From Heterocephalus glaber (lineage: Eukaryota; Chordata; Mammalia; Rodentia; Bathyergidae): a stretch of 64,000 nt of DNA. Under the pieces are notes generated by a model. The model saw only the letters and a list, made by a program, of their open reading frames with translations, was not told where the DNA came from and ran no database searches. The position numbers and the translations under genes are program-made. The stretch spans positions 6,028,735 to 6,092,734 of the forward strand of contig NW_004624805.1 of NCBI RefSeq assembly GCF_000247695.1. Direction: 5' to 3'. This document shows positions 35,159 to 47,345 of this stretch, in pieces; the stretch's first letter is position 1, and the number at the start of each line of letters is the position of its first letter.

Positions 35159-35237
35159 CTGTGAGCAGCTGGATGGTCGCCTTCAGCAGCTCTGTCAGCT
35201 TCTGGATCATCTGGCCTTGCTTCGGGTACTTTTGGGA
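35159..35237 (-). CDS. Upstream coding exon of the same gene
   Basis: Acceptor TTTTATAG ends at 35238. 79 nt are open from the first base and end with one base (G) that combines with AT of the 34-nt exon to give Asp. The peptide includes KYPKQGQMIQKLTELLKATI, a leucine/isoleucine-spaced stretch that could be a short amphipathic helix or coiled coil. The donor CAG|GTCCAG is weak, so this link is less certain than the other. If the donor is not used, the frame stops at 35146-35144, about 13 nt past it. Family unrecognised. Confidence 0.45.
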
Positions 35238-35239
35238 CT

Positions 35240-37446
35240 ATAAAATGACTTGTGTAAATGGAGGAAAGCAGAACTCTGATAATTCTGATTTATAGACAAC
35301 TCACTGTGCACGAGGCACTATTCTCAGAGTTTTGCGTTTTAGTTTATTTAGTGTTGGTGGCTTTGTACAGAGCATATTTCTGCAGTGACTGCAAAGAAGA
35401 CATTCTTTATTCAGTCCAATCGTCTGTATAAATCTTTCCTTGGTACTGACAGGGACAAGGTGCTACTAGAATAGAGAACAAGTCACGGACTTTGGGAGAA
35501 AGGAAGCCAGTAACATTGGACATTTTACAAAGAAAAAAATGACTTTAAGGCTTTGCTCAATTTTGCTCACAAATTGCAACAATTTTACTGCCAAAGTGAA
35601 GCAATAGGTTATAGGGATATTTATTCAATGAAAAGATCTGGCAAAAGGTATATAAGCTTCACAAAGCTTAAATAACATGAAAGAAGTAACCAAACCTTAT
35701 GTAGATGGAACTACTTGCTCGGGTGCATGAAAGAAGCAGGCACCCATATAAGAGGACCGGAGCCCAATTTCCACCCTGACCATCGGCCTGAGGATGGTTA
35801 CCGTGCAGACCAGAGGGGAGCCCGTGCCTATCAAGTCCCTAAGGGGGCACAGAGCGCTGAGATGACCTCAGTCGGGGTCCCTGCAGCCAGAATTCCCTGC
35901 TCTGGTCCCCACAGTACTCCCGTTTCAGAAGGGGACTGAACTCCTGCGTCCGGGGCCCCAGGAACCTAGCATGGCTGGGCCTCCCTGCGCCTAACTCCTT
36001 GAACTTGTGCCACTGAGAAACAAGTTCACGTGGTCAACTGTACAGCTCTGCAATTCTGCTTACTCTCAGGCTGTATGTGTTTTACACTTTGGTGCCTAAG
36101 AAAACACTTTTTAAGTGTAAAAAGCCCAGACCCAAATCCCCATTTGAGTATTCTTAATTAGTTTCACAAATCTTAATGAGTATGCAAAAGGCTGAATTCT
36201 CTATTTTAAGGCAGGTGGGCATACTCAATGTCAGTAGATGGGTGGATTAGTTTCATTTCCAAGAATGGAAGAAAAATCTTCATAAAATGTAATGAGGAGA
36301 AAAAGCATCTTGTGTTGCTCTCCATAGTCAGCGCTAAAACTGTGTGTCAGAACGCTCAGCCTCAAATATTGCAAACCAACAAGAAAAAGCTGGCTGTCCC
36401 CACCCTGGTGGGTATGTGTGCTTGGGATACTTTGGGTTCAGAAACGAAAGGGGTGCTAGGGTTTCCTGTGGCTGCTGTTGGTGGACTGCCCCGGGTAGGG
36501 AATATCCCAGTGATGGATATTCTGCCTCATGGGTCCCTCGGGGTCACAGACCAACAGGCAAAGGAAAGACAACAGGTGCCTTTCCACTCTGAAAGGTTTG
36601 TGTTTTGTAGGAGAGCAAGAACTCTAAAGAGCTGGTGGTTTGGAGAAAGAAATTTTTCTTTTTTCTATTCTTAATGCTAAGAAGAAATCTGGAGAGATGT
36701 CCTAGCTATTTTAAAGGACTGATATCATCTGAAGGGAACTCAGAATATTTACAATTCGATCGTTATACAAAATGGTGGTATTAAATGTTGTAATGCCTTT
36801 TTCTTATGCTCTTTCCTTTGAAGTCAGAACTTACTGGCTCTTTTTGTGGTTCAACTATTTTGTCTTTTCCACCCAGAGCCAGTATTTAAGGTCTGTTGGC
36901 CCCATCACTAGCAGTCACAGAGCTCCGGCCCCTTTGCCCACTGGTGAGTGTCCTCGCCCGCTCCCCTCTGGAAGTGGCACCAGGAGCTCTAGAGACAGTG
37001 GGGCAGGAGGAAGAAGGATACAAATGCTGCCGAAACTCAGGGGGCGCTGGCCAAGCTGAGCTCGCCCTGCCCTGTAGGCTTCTCAGTGCCCTTCCCGGAT
37101 CACATGGACTTGGGGTTGAGCTGCCCCACATTTGGCTCAGCTGTAGCTTTTACTCTGTAAGTAGCTTGGCCCGGCCTCCCCAAAGTCTGAGCTCAAATGC
37201 CTTTTTAGATTCTAAGGTTCCAAAAAATCAGCTATGCTGTCAATTACCATAAAAGCAACTGGTTGGCAGGAACAACTTATTGAAGCAGCCAAAAGAGCGT
37301 GTTTTAAGACCAAAGGAAAGAAAAAAAAAAGAGGTGCATAGTTAGGAAAAACTTGGATGCTGTAAAACCCAAACCATGTTGAAACTTAAAATGGGGCTAT
37401 CCTCAGTTTGGACATGTGTTTCCTTATAAAGTTAAGTAGAGAAACA

Positions 37447-37450
<4 letters not shown>
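35240..37450. other. Unannotated sequence upstream of the exon cluster
   Basis: A MIR-like bit near 35285-35335. The 35.74-36.0 and 36.9-37.2 kb parts are GC-richer. No dense CpG island or further exon was clear. Presumably intron of the minus-strand gene. Confidence 0.35.

Positions 37451-37486
<36 letters not shown>
37451..37486 (+). repeat. (CA)18 microsatellite
   Basis: Thirty-six uninterrupted bases of CA. Likely length-polymorphic. Confidence 0.97.
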
Positions 37487-37489
<3 letters not shown>

Positions 37490-38625
37490 CAGAATAAAAC
37501 CTCAGTTCTACAGCAACTCGAGTTATAAGCACAGAGCTCGGTGGGCCAAGGACCCTTTCAACTTTGTTAAGGACCATTTAGAAGCATATTAATTCCGATA
37601 TATATCCCTGAAGTAACATGTGTAGCCATGAAAGGAGAAAAATACGGCCAAATCTTCTTCCTCTGAGTTTTTTTTTATTCACATTTAACAAATAAGCCCT
37701 CAAGTTAGGAATGTTTTAAAGCGTCCCACAAAATACTACACACACCACTGAAATGTAAATGAAACTAAGCAAGAGTAAGCATACAAGCATTTTTAAAATC
37801 ATGTAATATCTGATATGTTTCCCTAAATTAAAGTGGAGAGTGTAAAAACAAGAGTCTTTTGGGATCAGGGACAAGGAGCCAAAGAAGGGAGAAATTATCA
37901 CCAAAGCAGCTGTGCAGGCTTTGGGGCGTAGCAGATGACCGGGTTCGTCAGGAGGGAAGAGGAAGCTACATTTTAAGACCACTGAAGAAAATATGGACCT
38001 CACCTATCAAAACTGGCCTAGCAAAATTAAACATCTGGGGCCTTTGTCAGTGATCTCAAGCAAACCCAGAGGTTCAGCTTCCTGAGACTCTTCTGCAGAC
38101 TCGTTCAGTTTGGGGACCATCACCGGTATCAGCAGGGGTGGACAACATTCAGGGATGCAGACAGCCCTGGGACACTTGCTTCTGGAGTTATCTACATACT
38201 TGGAAAAACTGAGGAAAAGCACAGACATCAGGAAGTAGGACTATGCAAATCCACAGGGAAGATACTGGAATACCAACTGCTACAAATTGGCAAGATCTTA
38301 ACAAACGTACCAAAGGCTCCCTGGTTCCACTGCCTGAGGTCCAGATCTCTACTTCCCCACACCAGGAGCCTGGCCAGGCTTAGCCACACGCCCACAGATT
38401 AGTTCCATTGTGACTATGCACTTCTTTCCTCTTTAAAAATAGCATTTGTTGTTTTTAATCTAATGAGAAAGTAACATAGGTTCTCTGCACAGAATCTAAG
38501 AAAGTATAAAATAGAAAACAAAGGATAGCTAATATTAACATTTGGATCTGTGGCATTCTAAACAAGTATTATACACATTTTAAAAATGAGGTCATTCTGT
38601 ACTTACCTTACAACTTTTGGATTGG
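37487..38625. other. Intron-like sequence with one candidate exon
   Basis: No repeat recognised. A minus-strand open stretch at 38007-38197, preceded by the acceptor-like CTTTTCCTCAG, is discussed in the findings; it is not called as an exon. Confidence 0.35.
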
Positions 38626-38897
38626 TCTGTTTGTTTATGCAATACTGGGTATTAAACCCAGGTCCTTCACACTGAGCTACATCCCCAGCTCTTCCTTTCC
38701 TTCCCCTTCCTTCTTTCTTTATCCCTCTCTCTTCCTTCCTCTCTCCCTCCCTCCCTTCCTTCCTTTTTTCATTTCAAAACCTGGCCTCCATAAATCTCTA
38801 AGTTGCCCAGGCTGGACTTGAACTTGTGTTCCTCCTGCTTCAGTCTCCCAGAGTCCTGGGATGACAGGGATGCACTTTGACGCCGAGCTCATTTTTT
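38626..38897 (-). mobile_element. Dimeric ID + B1-like SINE, antisense
   Basis: ID half 'gcaatactgggtattaaacccaggtccttcacactgagctacatccccagc' (38639-38689), an expanded T/C-rich linker (38690-38765), then a B1-like half 'ctaagttgcccaggctggacttgaacttgtg...gagtcctgggatgacagg'. The pyrimidine linker is longer than in the other dimers. Confidence 0.88.
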
Positions 38898-39771
38898 AAA
38901 ACAAAACCTTCACTTTTGAATGACCCTGTACTAGTAAGATGATACGCCACCATTCGAGTTCCCCTGATGTGGCAGTGGACTTTGGCTGTGAACAGAAGCA
39001 ACCTGGAAGAATTCAAAATCTATATCCATCCAATTTAAACTTGACTGTTGAGAAGCGAGATGTTAAATAACAATTACTATCATTTATTGAATGCTTCTTC
39101 TCATGCCAACCACTATGCCAGGAACTCTGCAAATCGTCTCTGGTGAATGGTTTCAATAACCCTGTGACACAGCACCATCATGTTCATTTACAATGACCCT
39201 TTACCTTCCATATCTGAGAACTCCCAAGGGACTCAGATGTGACAGCTCAGGTGGCATTGAAGGCCATGTTCTTAATCCCACATTGAGTTATCCAACTGAT
39301 ATCCAAAGATAAAGCTACACGCAAAGATCATAGCGAGTCCTAATGAATCATGTTCATAAAAGGGCTGTGGAATGACCGTCTATTAAAAACCCATTCAACT
39401 CTTTTTCTTTATTTTTTGCTAGAATTTTAGACCAGAGAGATTTTTAAAAAGACGTTTTTCTCCTTATGATTTAATCTGTAATATCAAGGGATGTGTTCAA
39501 AATGCAGAACTAGGAATCAAAATAAGCTCTCTTACACTCCTTCACATTTTAATCAACGGTGTTTTCAGAGATGTGCTATCCCTCTAAGTCCTCTCCTATA
39601 GCCCAGAATACATTACTGCTAAATAATTCCTCGAGAGTTTTCTTCCTTCACTTCTAGAGGAAAGTTTTTGCTCTTCTCTCTTCTGGATACAGCTTTTGAA
39701 TGTGAGTAAAGATACATCATTCTAAATGATATCTGCCAAGAAAAAGAAAGAAAAAAAGCAAAACCTATATA
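38898..39771. other. MIR and unannotated sequence
   Basis: 39065-39200 matches MIR ('atttattgaatgcttcttctcatgccaaccactatgccaggaactctgc'). The rest is unassigned. Confidence 0.45.
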
Positions 39772-39773
39772 TA

Positions 39774-40123
39774 CAGTAGACCCTTGACTGACAAACTCAA
39801 TTCTTTCCCAAGGGCTGGTTGTAACTCAAGTTGGTCAATTCAAAATTGGCCTTCAAAGTCTCTCTGCTGCATACAGGCAGATCTCAGTGTCCTTAGACAG
39901 ACACTGGCCCAGGACTTCCCAATTAACCCCACACATGAAAGGATGCTGTAATGTTCTTTCCAGAACTCTTTAAGGGCTAAGTCTGTATCTGAGACCATCT
40001 AAAAGCACAAGCAGCCGGCATTCGAGTTGTAACTCAAGACTTTGGTCATAGGTGAAAACTAAAATCCTGGTCTTAACCCAAGTTGTTTGTATGTCAGGCT
40101 GGTCATAACTTGATGGTCCGCTG
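39774..40123. mobile_element. TA-flanked MITE-like DNA transposon
   Basis: 350 bp flanked by TA (39772-39773 and 40124-40125). It begins CAGTAGACCC and ends GGTCCGCTG, which reads CAGCGGACC on the other strand, so the ends are imperfect inverted repeats. Internal 'gttgtaactcaag' occurs near 39829 and 40028. TA duplication with CAG ends suits a Tc1/mariner-superfamily (pogo/Tigger-like) non-autonomous element. No transposase. Confidence 0.75.
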
Positions 40124-40125
40124 TA

Positions 40126-43100
40126 CCCAAGAAACTAACGCAGATCTGCTGACAGGTAAACTGCTTCTAACAGTTTCACTAATTTAAAATGAATTCCACT
40201 TTAAAACTTCCCTAGGACAAGAAGAAATTGCACAAAAGCTTGGTGACTATCAAGACTACTGCTGATAAAAGTCACAATGAGGAGCCTGGATTTTGTGAGC
40301 CTAGCAGTGGGGGAGGTTTGGGAGCCTTCTAAGTAGTGAAAATTATAAAATGAAACCCACCACATCTTTATGGATCCAACTACTTTTTTCTCTTCTGCAA
40401 TACACTGGCTAAATTATTCATTCTGGGGCCTTAAAGAGAAAGTGGCTCCCCAAATCATTTCTGAGTCTGAAGAAAAATCTTTTCCAAAAATTAAGCCAGA
40501 GTTTCCTCCAGCCATGACTTCCAGCACCATCTGGCTAGAGATTCTTTTCCTTCCTGCTACCTCTCACGTGGGCAGCCCCACTGTGGCTAATGATGCCCAG
40601 ATGCCTGCAGCCACAGGGTCCCCACCTTCAGCTGCCTTTCTGTCAATGCATTGTCCCCGCTAGCTCATGCCACAAATTACAAATCAGTAGCCACATCCCT
40701 TTACTTTGGACCAATGGTGAAGAGCTTGCTGGTTAGGTGGGGGGATGTTTCCATGTCAAAGCCTCAGGGTAGGCGGAAGCCCACTGACACTAGCGGTGAT
40801 ACACATCTCTCTCCTTCCAGAGACTGCCTGTGGGCAGTAAAGTGCTGCTTGACTCCTCATCCACTGGGAGGCATAACCTGGATGGCCTTTCCTTACTATG
40901 CAGAGTGCAATGGCTCCAAGCTGAAGGGTCCTTATTAATTCCCTGCCGTCTCTGTTCTGGTAGAATGCACAGCTGTTCTGGGCTGGTGCACTGAAAGTGC
41001 AGGAAGTGGGATTTGGGACTTGAAAGTAACTTCTTAGAATAAACAGAATACCACCCAATGATAATGTTTCAGCTCACTTTCAGTCTTTCCCACTAAACAT
41101 ATTAAGTGTTCTTGATGCCAAATTATTCTGCATAGTCCTTTCTTCCAAGGCCACTTCTCTGTGAGCTCAAAGGCCCCTCCTTCCCCCAGTCTGAAGCTTC
41201 CAGAGACTTTACTTTGAAGCTGAGAACGAGGTCCATGGGGAGAAAGGGGCTGGTGGGTGACCAGACAGAGGGTCTGGACATGTGAAATATTCTCATTTCT
41301 ATTCTTGGCTCCTCATATCAACTATGTGGGTGGCCTAGAGGGGGTCACAGGCGCAGGCACTGCAGCAGTCAGAGCCCAGACCCAGAAGCCAGCAGCAGGG
41401 GCTGGCCTCCTGTCCTCCTCTGATGCTGGGTGAGCCCCGGGTGACTGCTTGGCCTCTCTGTGCTTCTACTTCTTCACCTGGAAAGTGGGGACAACAGTCC
41501 CAGACTCAGGTGCCAGTAATGAGGACCACATCACATACTTAATAGTTTGTACAGTGTTAGAAGGGAATTTGAGCACGCATATCATGTTAATGGGAGTCCT
41601 TGTAAAGGAAGAAAAATAAGCTTTCACATTTTATCTTTCTGCATCTAGAAAATGGGGTTGAATGGCACCACCAGGAGAATTAGTACTGTTTAGAGATTTC
41701 ATGTGAAAACCACTGTGGAAGGATAACATAATTTCACTCTGAGCAAAGCCCGTTGGCCCAGGTTAATGGACTGAGTGTCCAGCCTGCCACCTTCAGAGAC
41801 AAGGTGGCTCTTTCGCTGTTCTCCATGCCAAAGTCACGCCATGGGCCCAGACAGCACTGACCTACCAAGCTTAGTGTCTGCTGCATTTGGTTGCTTCATC
41901 TTTCCCAAGGCGAATATTGGAGACGTTACCCAAATGCTTCACCCATGAGAGCCAGGTTTCTAGCTGCAGCCTCAGCCGACTTTCTGCCTGAATTCCTCCT
42001 CTGTGCCCGTGTGCTGAGAGGACCATTTATTGTTTTTAAATCACTTCTCTTACACACAAGATGGGCCACTATTTCCAAAGCCCGGTGGACCTTCCCTGAT
42101 CTTAGCTGCAGCTTAATCTTCCCTTCGCGTCCTAAGGGACCTTGTGTGTTCTTCAGTAGCCCAAGGGCTGTTTCTCCCAAGATTAATCCTGTGGCTGCCA
42201 CACACACACCTAAAAGGGTTAAACTGTTACCAGATATACTGGTGACTGGTGTTGGGCTACAATGCACTACAGAGCTTTCTATGGCAGAGAAGTTTTTTAA
42301 ATGGAAAGACGTGCATCTACAATAACGCACATTATTCTAGATGGAAAGTCTGGCTGGAAAATCTGGCTCCATCCGTGTACTTTCAAACTCCTCAGTATTC
42401 GAAAAACCATCAAACAGTTTTCCTCTGATATATGAACTGCAGTATATCTGTGGATTGGCTCACACGATGGCTGTGCTTTTCAAATTCCTCAAACTACCAT
42501 CTCCAGAAATGATCCTTCAGATCGGGAGATCTTGAAGATAAACCTGTCTGACTGCATTAACACCAGAAACGACACACAAAAGAGATGACTTTCACACGCT
42601 TCTTGTCTCCTTCAGAAGAATAGCAAAAGGCAGTGGCTGTGCTCACAGTTCAACCGCTGTACTTATTACGAGAGAAAAAACATTTTAGACACAAGCTGAA
42701 TACCATCACTGGTCTTTCCACATCCCAAATACACTTCAGTGTTCTTAATAAGTCTGAACCTTAAAACTACACATGGCATGTCAGGGTTCTAGAACACATT
42801 TCTACCTTCAGGTTCTGCGGCTTTCTGCTTTTAATTCAGAAACACAATGTAAAACTTAGGGCTGGAGGTGTATTTTGAAATGGAAACTGGAAAGATGTTT
42901 GCGGATGGTACTGAAGGACAAGAGAAGTTAAAAGGAACGATGCGCGAGGCGAAGGCGAGTGCCTCATCTGCTGTAGATCTGGGAGGCATCTGGTCTAGTG
43001 ATCCTCGTGGCCCTGTGGCCGGGACAGTACCAAGGAATTCTTCCCTCTGCTTTCAGCCTCGCCAGACTTAAAAGGATCCACTCTACATTTTGTCCAGGGA

Positions 43101-43260
43101 TACAGAACCTCTAGAAAAAGGAGAGGACCCCTTTCATCTAAATTACAAGTCCTGTGCCCCCACAGGCCTGGAGATCGGCTTCCGGCCAGAGGAAACGACG
43201 CGTGGAACCCGCTAATGGGCCAGGGGACAGTGTTTGGTTATGTTCCTTCCTCGTTTTCCT
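40126..43260. other. Mostly unannotated, with MIR
   Basis: 41400-41530 is MIR-like ('gggtgactgcttggcctctctgtgcttctacttcttcacctggaaagtggggac'). Opposite-strand frames of 144 and 134 codons overlap at 41891-42330 without a known domain. No exon called. Confidence 0.4.
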
Positions 43261-43262
43261 CT

Positions 43263-43460
43263 TTTCCAGTCTGTACTGGGGATTGAACACAGAGCTTCTC
43301 ACACTGAGCTACATCCCCAGCTCTTTTTGATTTGTTTTTTATTTTGAGACAAGATCTGTTAGAGTTGCTAAGTTGCCCAGACTGGACTTGAACTTGTGAT
43401 TCTTCTGCCTCAGCCTCCCAGAGTGCTGGGACTACAGGCGTGTGCCACCACGCCCAACTC
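43263..43460 (-). mobile_element. Dimeric ID + B1-like SINE, antisense
   Basis: The clearest dimer here: 'gtactggggattgaacacagagcttctcacactgagctacatccccagctc', then 'ttttgagacaagatctgttagagttgctaagttgcccagactggacttgaacttgtga...agtgctgggactacaggcgtgtgccaccacgcc'. The ID half lacks much of the middle of the monomeric form. Confidence 0.93.
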
Positions 43461-45480
43461 CTATTCGTTTATTAAATATACAATCATCACGTGGTAAAAG
43501 TGCGATTTTGTTTTACTGAACAGTTAAAAAGAAATCTAAATTAAGGTATGCATTTACTAAATTCCTAATAACAATTACCACATGGTACCTCATATATATG
43601 TAGAATTTTACAGTGCGATACAGATCCTATTTCGCTACTATCACTTAAATTGGGAATACAGGAGATTTCTAGAATAAAGTAGAGAAAAAAATTGCTTAAA
43701 CTCAACAAGCTGATCTTTTGGGGGAAAGGGACAAAAACATTTTCTAGAACACAAACCACCTGCTTGAACAATGATTTGTCTAAAGCACAGGCTTTGAACT
43801 AGGACCATAGGAGAATAGCGAGCAGACTTGCAAACTCTATGACTTTGGGTAAGTGGGTCACGTGCACTGTATCTTCACCTATGAAATGGGGATAACTGGG
43901 AGCTCCAGGTGCAGAGCAGGGGCCACAGCCTTATGATTCCTGAAGGGAAGAAATCACACCATAGCCATAAGATGACTTCATGCTCCATAGTACAAGTTAC
44001 CAAGCCCACTCTGTTCTATCATTCCTTCGTCCACTTTCTTCAGGTGCTGTAGAGAACAGAATAAAATTCCCAGGGGGAAAGTCTCAAATGGCAGGTTCCT
44101 GGGCCCTGACTCGGAGACTGATATGTAGCAGCCCATCTCTGAGACTGCGGTTATAATACACCTCGGAACAAGCTCCTGGCATGTTCCGGCACGGATGTGT
44201 AAAGGGGCTGCACGATGGGGAAATCAGCCGAGGGGGTGGGCTTAGAAGTGAGCTGCTTTCAGTAAAAAAAAAAGCAATGCGGGAATGCCTGAGTCTTCAC
44301 TCAACTGCAGCAACCCAAGGCAAGATTTCTTAGGTATGTTTTTTAAAAAAATCACTATTAGATTCCTAATACTCTGACAAGATCAGACAGCAGTGTTAAG
44401 GCCACATCTAACACACCAAGTTCTTGATTCTACTTCAGCATGAATAGCAGATACAGTACTTTACAAGAACATATTGTTCAGGAATGAGTAACTCCAGGTT
44501 CAAAATTACCTCTTACTGTCTGTCTTTGCTTAAACATATATATAATATCACTAAAATGCTCTTTGAGGATAAAATACTTCACTATCCTTTTGTCCTTTTT
44601 GCCCAATTCTTATAATTTTTACTATGCTCTGACATATAACTCAGGGAGTCATTGGTAACACAAACTTCAGAACAAAAAGGAATCCAAGATTTTCATTATA
44701 TTACAGAGTACTTCAAATAATCAAAATGCACTCTCTTCTAATTGGCATAGTTATGGTAATATACTGTCATAAGATCTGCGATTTTTGTTTTGAAAATAAA
44801 TAGTTGGCCCAGCTCTATATTGCTACAATGGTAGGGTCTTTTATTTTTGTAAGTTTTCCATTTTATTTCTTTTAATCTCTCCTTTGGGAAACTAAGGTGA
44901 CAAATAGTAATCCACAGGGGTCATCGAAAACTAATTATTCGACCCAACAGAGTGTCTTTCTGGGGTAGGATAATACACTTTTATAAACTAAAGTAAACTT
45001 AAGTTTCTGCTGCCCCTAGCAGAATATGCTATTCAGGAAGGCCTGCCTTCAAAAGAACAGATCATTGTTTTACTGCACACTGACACAGTGATGAGGTTTT
45101 GTAAACCTGGTTATTTTTAATCTGTTATTTCTACTGCAGCCCTGAGTGGTAACCAGAACTACATAGTTTCTAAAGAGGAATGGAAATAAAGAGAATAAAA
45201 CCACCAGGCCAACAACTGTGAATGTCTTATTTTACTTTGTTAGATGTGCTACTCTACTGTGGCTGCTTTGATGTCCCAAATCCGTTGAAAATGACTCTGA
45301 AAGGTCATGGGGAAGAGTCAGAAGTCAGAGGATGCCAGGTCCAGGGAACACAATGGATGAGGCCACTGTGCATGTTCTGGCACGGATGTGTAAAGGGGCT
45401 GCACGATGGGGACTATATATTTCTGTTATATTTCTGTGACACTAGTAGCAAAATTCACTGCACCGTTCATTGCATTTTGT
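43461..45480. other. MIR and unannotated sequence with a duplicated block
   Basis: 43780-43900 is MIR-like ('tctatgactttgggtaagtgggtcacgtgcactgtatcttcacctatgaaatgggg'). A 41-bp block at 44180-44220 recurs at 45371-45411 with one mismatch. No exon recognised. Confidence 0.45.
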
Positions 45481-45486
45481 CTTAAG

Positions 45487-45645
45487 ACCCCTAAGAAAGC
45501 TGACTTCCAGAATTGCTTCACAAAGTAGCAAGAACAATTGGATGAGTGTGTTCAAAGGGGACAGGAGTATTTTGAGGAGGATTAATGTTTTTTACTGTGA
45601 TATTTCAAAAAATTTAAACATTTACCATGTGTTTTGATCAACCCT
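45487..45645 (+). mobile_element. mariner transposase 3' fragment, copy 2
   Basis: 'gaaagctgacttccagaattgcttcacaaagtagcaagaacaattggatgagtgtgttcaaaggggacaggagtattttgagg' aligns with the 3' end of copy 1 (23866-23950). It encodes DFQNCFTK and EYFEED-like pieces, but with an in-frame stop after FTK. Dead remnant. Confidence 0.7.
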
Positions 45646-46709
45646 GTAGAGTCCAGGGGTTATGATACGGATTTAACTGTGAAGGTGGATTGCTAGGCTC
45701 CTCTCGGGCGGCGGCTGCTGGCTTTGCTTTGAAACAACAGCGGAATTTCACTGCTCATGGACTGAGGCTGAGACCGGAGGATGACTGGCGAGCTGTCTGC
45801 TAAAAGATGCGCTGAGCACCTTCCTCCCCGGAAGCATGTGGCACCACCTTGCGTCAGGACCGCAGTTTGCAATGGCCCTGCCACAAACTAGACAGGAAAT
45901 GTTAAGAACAGCTCCACACTACAGCTTCAAGAAATGTCCCATCAGGAGGAACATGTCTGCGGGCATTGCAGGATATTCAAAATATAGTACTACTTAAGCA
46001 TGACTCAAAGAAATTATAAAGAGAGGAAAAGAGGGAGAAAACAAGTACCCTTAGGATCTTAGATTAGAAAACAAAAAACAAAAACAAAACCAAAAATGGG
46101 GGTTGAGCATAATATACAGAGAATAGCTCTGGCAAAGCCATTTCATAGAAATCTAGATAGGAAAGAGTGGCTCGTTCCTATGGTGTAAATATACTTAAAT
46201 GCTAAGCAGCTGCCATACATATTGTGCTAAAGATGTCACATATTGTTATGTAAATAAGAGGTTTAAAAAAATTTTTTTAGTATTTGTTTTAGTCATTAAA
46301 GTTACTTATTTAGACAGAGACAATGTACCTAGTACTTTTTTTTTTGGACCAAAATAAATCCCCTGCTATGCTTTCTTTTCTACCCCTTGTTATATCTTTT
46401 GAGACGTTAGAGATAAATGTACTTGAACAATAATTAAAAATGTAATCTTATGAGTTTTAAAATAATGGGGTGGGGGGAGAGGCAGAAAGCTGTGTGAAAA
46501 AGAGCAAACACATTTCCACTCAAAAGGAGTTTAAAAATTAAATTTCCCGATCCCAAATTCTTTCCAGACATCCAAAAATAGACAATGAATGAGCAGAGAA
46601 GCAGATAGTAGTTACTGTGTTGAATCAAAGTATTATACAAAAAAGCCTGGGTCTCATACATAGGAGTAAACAGACTTCATATTTTCATTGTAGAAACTCA
46701 AACGAATTG

Positions 46710-46711
<2 letters not shown>
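45646..46711. other. Unannotated sequence
   Basis: No exon or repeat recognised. Confidence 0.35.

Positions 46712-46747
<36 letters not shown>
46712..46747 (+). repeat. (GT)18 microsatellite
   Basis: Thirty-six uninterrupted bases of GT, the same length as the (CA)18 at 37451. Confidence 0.97.
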
Positions 46748-46749
<2 letters not shown>

Positions 46750-47258
46750 GGAAAACCGTACATTCTTTGTAAGATTTCTGAGCTTGAGCAGGCCTGGTGC
46801 CATCTCCTCTCCCTAGTAGGATGGAGTAGTTCTAGTCATTTTTCCACCCCTTATGGACGCAAGAGGGTTTTGGAGGCCATCATTGGATTCCAGGGCCGGA
46901 CAGTTTCTCAGGAGAAAGCAAGAGCTGAGAGACCCAAGCCCACAGCCCCGCGCTGTTGCCCATATCCTCTATTGTTTTAAATGTTTCTCCAGTTGAGTCC
47001 CCAGCTAACGTCCAGCAGGAGCGGTCTCTCTGTTATGTACATGGACCCAACAGCCAAGGGAACTGAAGGCAGCTACCAGATACAGAAGGAGAAACTGCTT
47101 CCCAGGACACACAGTGGGAGAGGAACGCAAGATCTTACAAAACACACATGACAATGTGAATCATTGTTTCAAGCCATAGAGTAACAGCCTTGGGCAGAAG
47201 ACTTGGGCAAGGTAATGAGAACCTGGGAAAAAACAAACAAACAAACAAGCAAACAAAC
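46748..47258. other. Unannotated sequence
   Basis: No exon recognised; an (AAAC)n tract at about 47229-47259 borders the SINE that follows. Confidence 0.4.
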
Positions 47259-47259
47259 A

Positions 47260-47345
47260 GGGCTGAGGATGTAGCTCCATGGTAGAGCACTTGCTTGGCA
47301 TGTTCTAGTGCTGTAGGACCTGGGTTCGATCCCCAGTACAACTAC
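47260..47345 (+). mobile_element. ID SINE of the general rodent type, sense
   Basis: 'ggctgaggatgtagctccatggtagagcacttgcttggcatg' and 'cctgggttcgatccccagtac', with an A box carrying one extra base and an intact B box. Unlike the 'ggttccrccgcctgcc' copies, this has the 'ggtagagcacttgc' core, so two ID lineages coexist. Confidence 0.92.

Noticed and set aside
36880..37140. Possible CpG island or promoter
   Set aside because: GC-rich but CpG is not dense, and no TSS-like elements or first exon were seen.
40370..40938. 97- and 95-codon + frames with an acceptor-like CTCTCTCCTTCCAG
   Set aside because: No downstream donor in frame and no recognisable protein.
41891..42330. 144-codon + and 134-codon - frames
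   Set aside because: They overlap on opposite strands, with no domain and no splice support.
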